In this document: positions 6,644 through 7,395 of the stretch, in pieces | Layout of the letters: the number at the start of each line of letters is the position of its first letter | How positions within the stretch are numbered: position 1 is the first letter of the stretch | NCBI GenBank assembly: GCA_036444495.1 | Contig: JAZGBC010000093.1 | Coordinates: forward strand, 1-7,395 | From: JAZGBC01 sp036444495 | GTDB lineage: Bacteria > Pseudomonadota > Alphaproteobacteria > Kiloniellales > J153 | Length of the DNA: 7,395 bases | Direction of reading: 5' to 3' | The notes under the pieces: model-generated | What the model saw: the letters and a program-made list of their open reading frames with translations, nothing else | Databases searched by the model: none | What the model was told of the DNA's origin: nothing | Program-made: the position numbers and the translations under genes

Positions 6644-6964
6644 ATGTCGTCAGTCACCGTTGTTGTTGGCTTTGCCATTCCCGAACGCATGAGTGGGGAC
6701 GAAATCAACGCTGCATTCCAGAAGTCCATACCCAAATACCAGAGTGTGCCGGGATTGGAACGGAAGTACTATCTGAAGTCTGATGATGGCAACACTGTTG
6801 GTGGTGTGTATCTGTTCGAGTCTCGGGAGGCAGCGGAAAAACTATTCAATGAAGAATGGCGTGCATCGGTTAAGAAACGATATGGAGCCGAACCTGAGGT
6901 ACGGTACTTCGAAACGCCGATCGTTGTAGACAACCTTAGTGGAACTGTTACCGGAGATACTTAG
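6644..6964 (+). CDS. YdhR-like putative monooxygenase family protein
   Basis: A 106-residue protein resembling the YdhR group of dimeric alpha/beta-barrel proteins (ABM-like fold). The pattern PGLERKYYLKSDDGNTVGG, then VYLFESREAAEKLFNEEW and a closing EVRYFETPIVVDN, is what I recall for this group. YdhR is a putative monooxygenase with no settled substrate. The ATG at 6644 is preceded by a strong GGAGG (6634-6638) with a 5-nt spacer; an in-frame ATG at 6623 lies before this site and is less likely. By hand count 147 of 300 bases (6661-6960) are G or C, about 49%. Neighbouring genes are near 70%, and codons such as GTT, GAA and AAA are frequent. This suggests recent acquisition. It stands alone between the permease and the convergent lipB. 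Confidence 0.75.
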   Translation: MSSVTVVVGFAIPERMSGDEINAAFQKSIPKYQSVPGLERKYYLKSDDGNTVGGVYLFESREAAEKLFNEEWRASVKKRYGAEPEVRYFETPIVVDNLSGTVTGDT

Positions 6965-7101
6965 TTCTCTCCAGTCTCAGGCAGGGCCGTGGCCATGTCA
7001 TCGCGGTGGCTAGGCTAGAGGACGATGGCATTCAGGCGTGCCGAAAGTTCTGAACTCCCGTTTCCGCGATTTCGAACAGAGGCGAAGCCCACGGCCTGCA
7101 A

Positions 7102-7127
7102 TGTCTGCCTTCGGTCAAGTGCAGACA
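7102..7127. repeat. Perfect 7-bp palindrome right of the YdhR-like gene
   Basis: TGTCTGC (7102-7108) and GCAGACA (7121-7127) form a perfect 7-bp stem with a 12-nt loop containing CGGTCAA. It lies in the 219-nt gap between the convergent YdhR-like and lipB genes, where terminators for both would be expected. No T-run follows on either strand, so terminator function is doubtful. Its shape echoes the palindrome at 6432-6463. Confidence 0.4.
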
Positions 7128-7183
7128 GCGGCGGGCCAAGCCCTGGTATATCCAACCCCGGCGCTCTTTTAAGAGTACACGTC

Positions 7184-7395
7184 CTAGGCTGCGGCCTCCG
7201 GCGCGGATTCCACTCCGAACACTTCGTCGAACGAGGCAATGAGCGCTGCGTCCACGTCGGGCAGCGTCACCGGCAGGCCCAGGTCCACGAGGGAGGTGAC
7301 GCCGTGCCCGCGCTGGCCGCAGGGCACGATGCCGTCGAAGTGGGAGAGGTCCGGCTCGACGTTGAGCGCCACGCCGTGATAGCTGACCCAGCGCC
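7184..7395 (-). CDS. lipB: Octanoyl-(acyl carrier protein):protein N-octanoyltransferase, C-terminal part
   Basis: The last 70 codons (69 residues and the stop) of LipB run leftward from the window edge; the N-terminal two thirds lie outside. LipB transfers the octanoyl group from acyl carrier protein to lipoyl domains of enzymes such as pyruvate dehydrogenase, the first step of lipoate synthesis. The visible part reads RWVSYHGVALNVEPDLSHF, then DGIVPCGQRGHGVTSL. The Cys in IVPCG (codon 7319-7321) is the catalytic acyl-thioester cysteine, equivalent to C169 of E. coli LipB. The GTG at 7372 is an internal codon, since the frame and similarity run on to the window edge. The end is slightly extended by an Ala-rich tail (SAPEAAA). 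It converges on the YdhR-like gene; only a weak 5-bp hairpin (7164-7175) follows the stop. Confidence 0.92.
   Translation of the reverse strand, partial: RWVSYHGVALNVEPDLSHFDGIVPCGQRGHGVTSLVDLGLPVTLPDVDAALIASFDEVFGVESAPEAAA

Noticed and set aside
7164..7175. CTCTT/AAGAG hairpin as the lipB terminator
   Set aside because: It has only 5 bp, a 2-nt loop and no T-run on the minus strand, so it is too weak to call.
7015..7239. A 74-codon minus-strand frame overlapping the end of lipB
   Set aside because: It overlaps lipB in another frame, is rich in Arg and Pro, and has no recognisable motif.

Overview
This is a GC-rich chromosomal stretch (most coding sequence has G or C at nearly every third codon position). 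The gene content and protein sequences fit an alphaproteobacterium, probably of the Rhodospirillales type. That placement rests on gene content and remembered family resemblance, not on a search. Nothing here is phage-like and there is no insertion sequence, rRNA, tRNA or CRISPR array.

Region 1 (1-4697, + strand) is a propionyl-CoA carboxylase locus. It runs pccB (5' end cut by the window), a glutathione S-transferase, a higB toxin remnant with an intact higA antitoxin, pccA, and an acylphosphatase gene. PccB and PccA form the biotin-dependent enzyme that carboxylates propionyl-CoA to methylmalonyl-CoA. The small genes between and after them are packed tightly (7 nt pccB-GST, 0 nt GST-higB remnant, 10 nt higB remnant-higA, 8 nt pccA-acyP), so most of the block is probably one transcription unit. 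The largest break is the 83-nt gap before pccA.

Region 2 (4698-5010) has no gene. It holds a possible terminator-like hairpin, a REP-like palindromic element bounded by a perfect 10-bp inverted repeat, a second perfect 10-bp hairpin, and then an AT-rich operator and strong promoter for the next operon.

Region 3 (4949-6380, + strand) is a compact metal(loid)-response operon. An ArsR/SmtB-family repressor with a vicinal cysteine pair overlaps by 4 nt (ATGA) a cysteine-rich membrane permease of the ArsP_1/DUF318 family. A consensus-like sigma70 promoter places the transcription start almost exactly on the arsR ATG, so the mRNA is probably leaderless.

Region 4 (6381-7183) has clearly lower GC. 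It contains one small YdhR-like monooxygenase-family gene of about 49% GC, with palindromic elements on both sides and its own candidate promoter. It looks acquired. Finally, the 3' end of lipB (octanoyl transferase of lipoate synthesis) enters from the right on the minus strand, with its catalytic cysteine visible.

I see no clearly new multi-gene system. The best candidates for follow-up are the ArsR/ArsP_1 pair with its unusual cysteine set and leaderless promoter, the toxin-less HigA inside the carboxylase operon, and the low-GC YdhR gene between palindromes.
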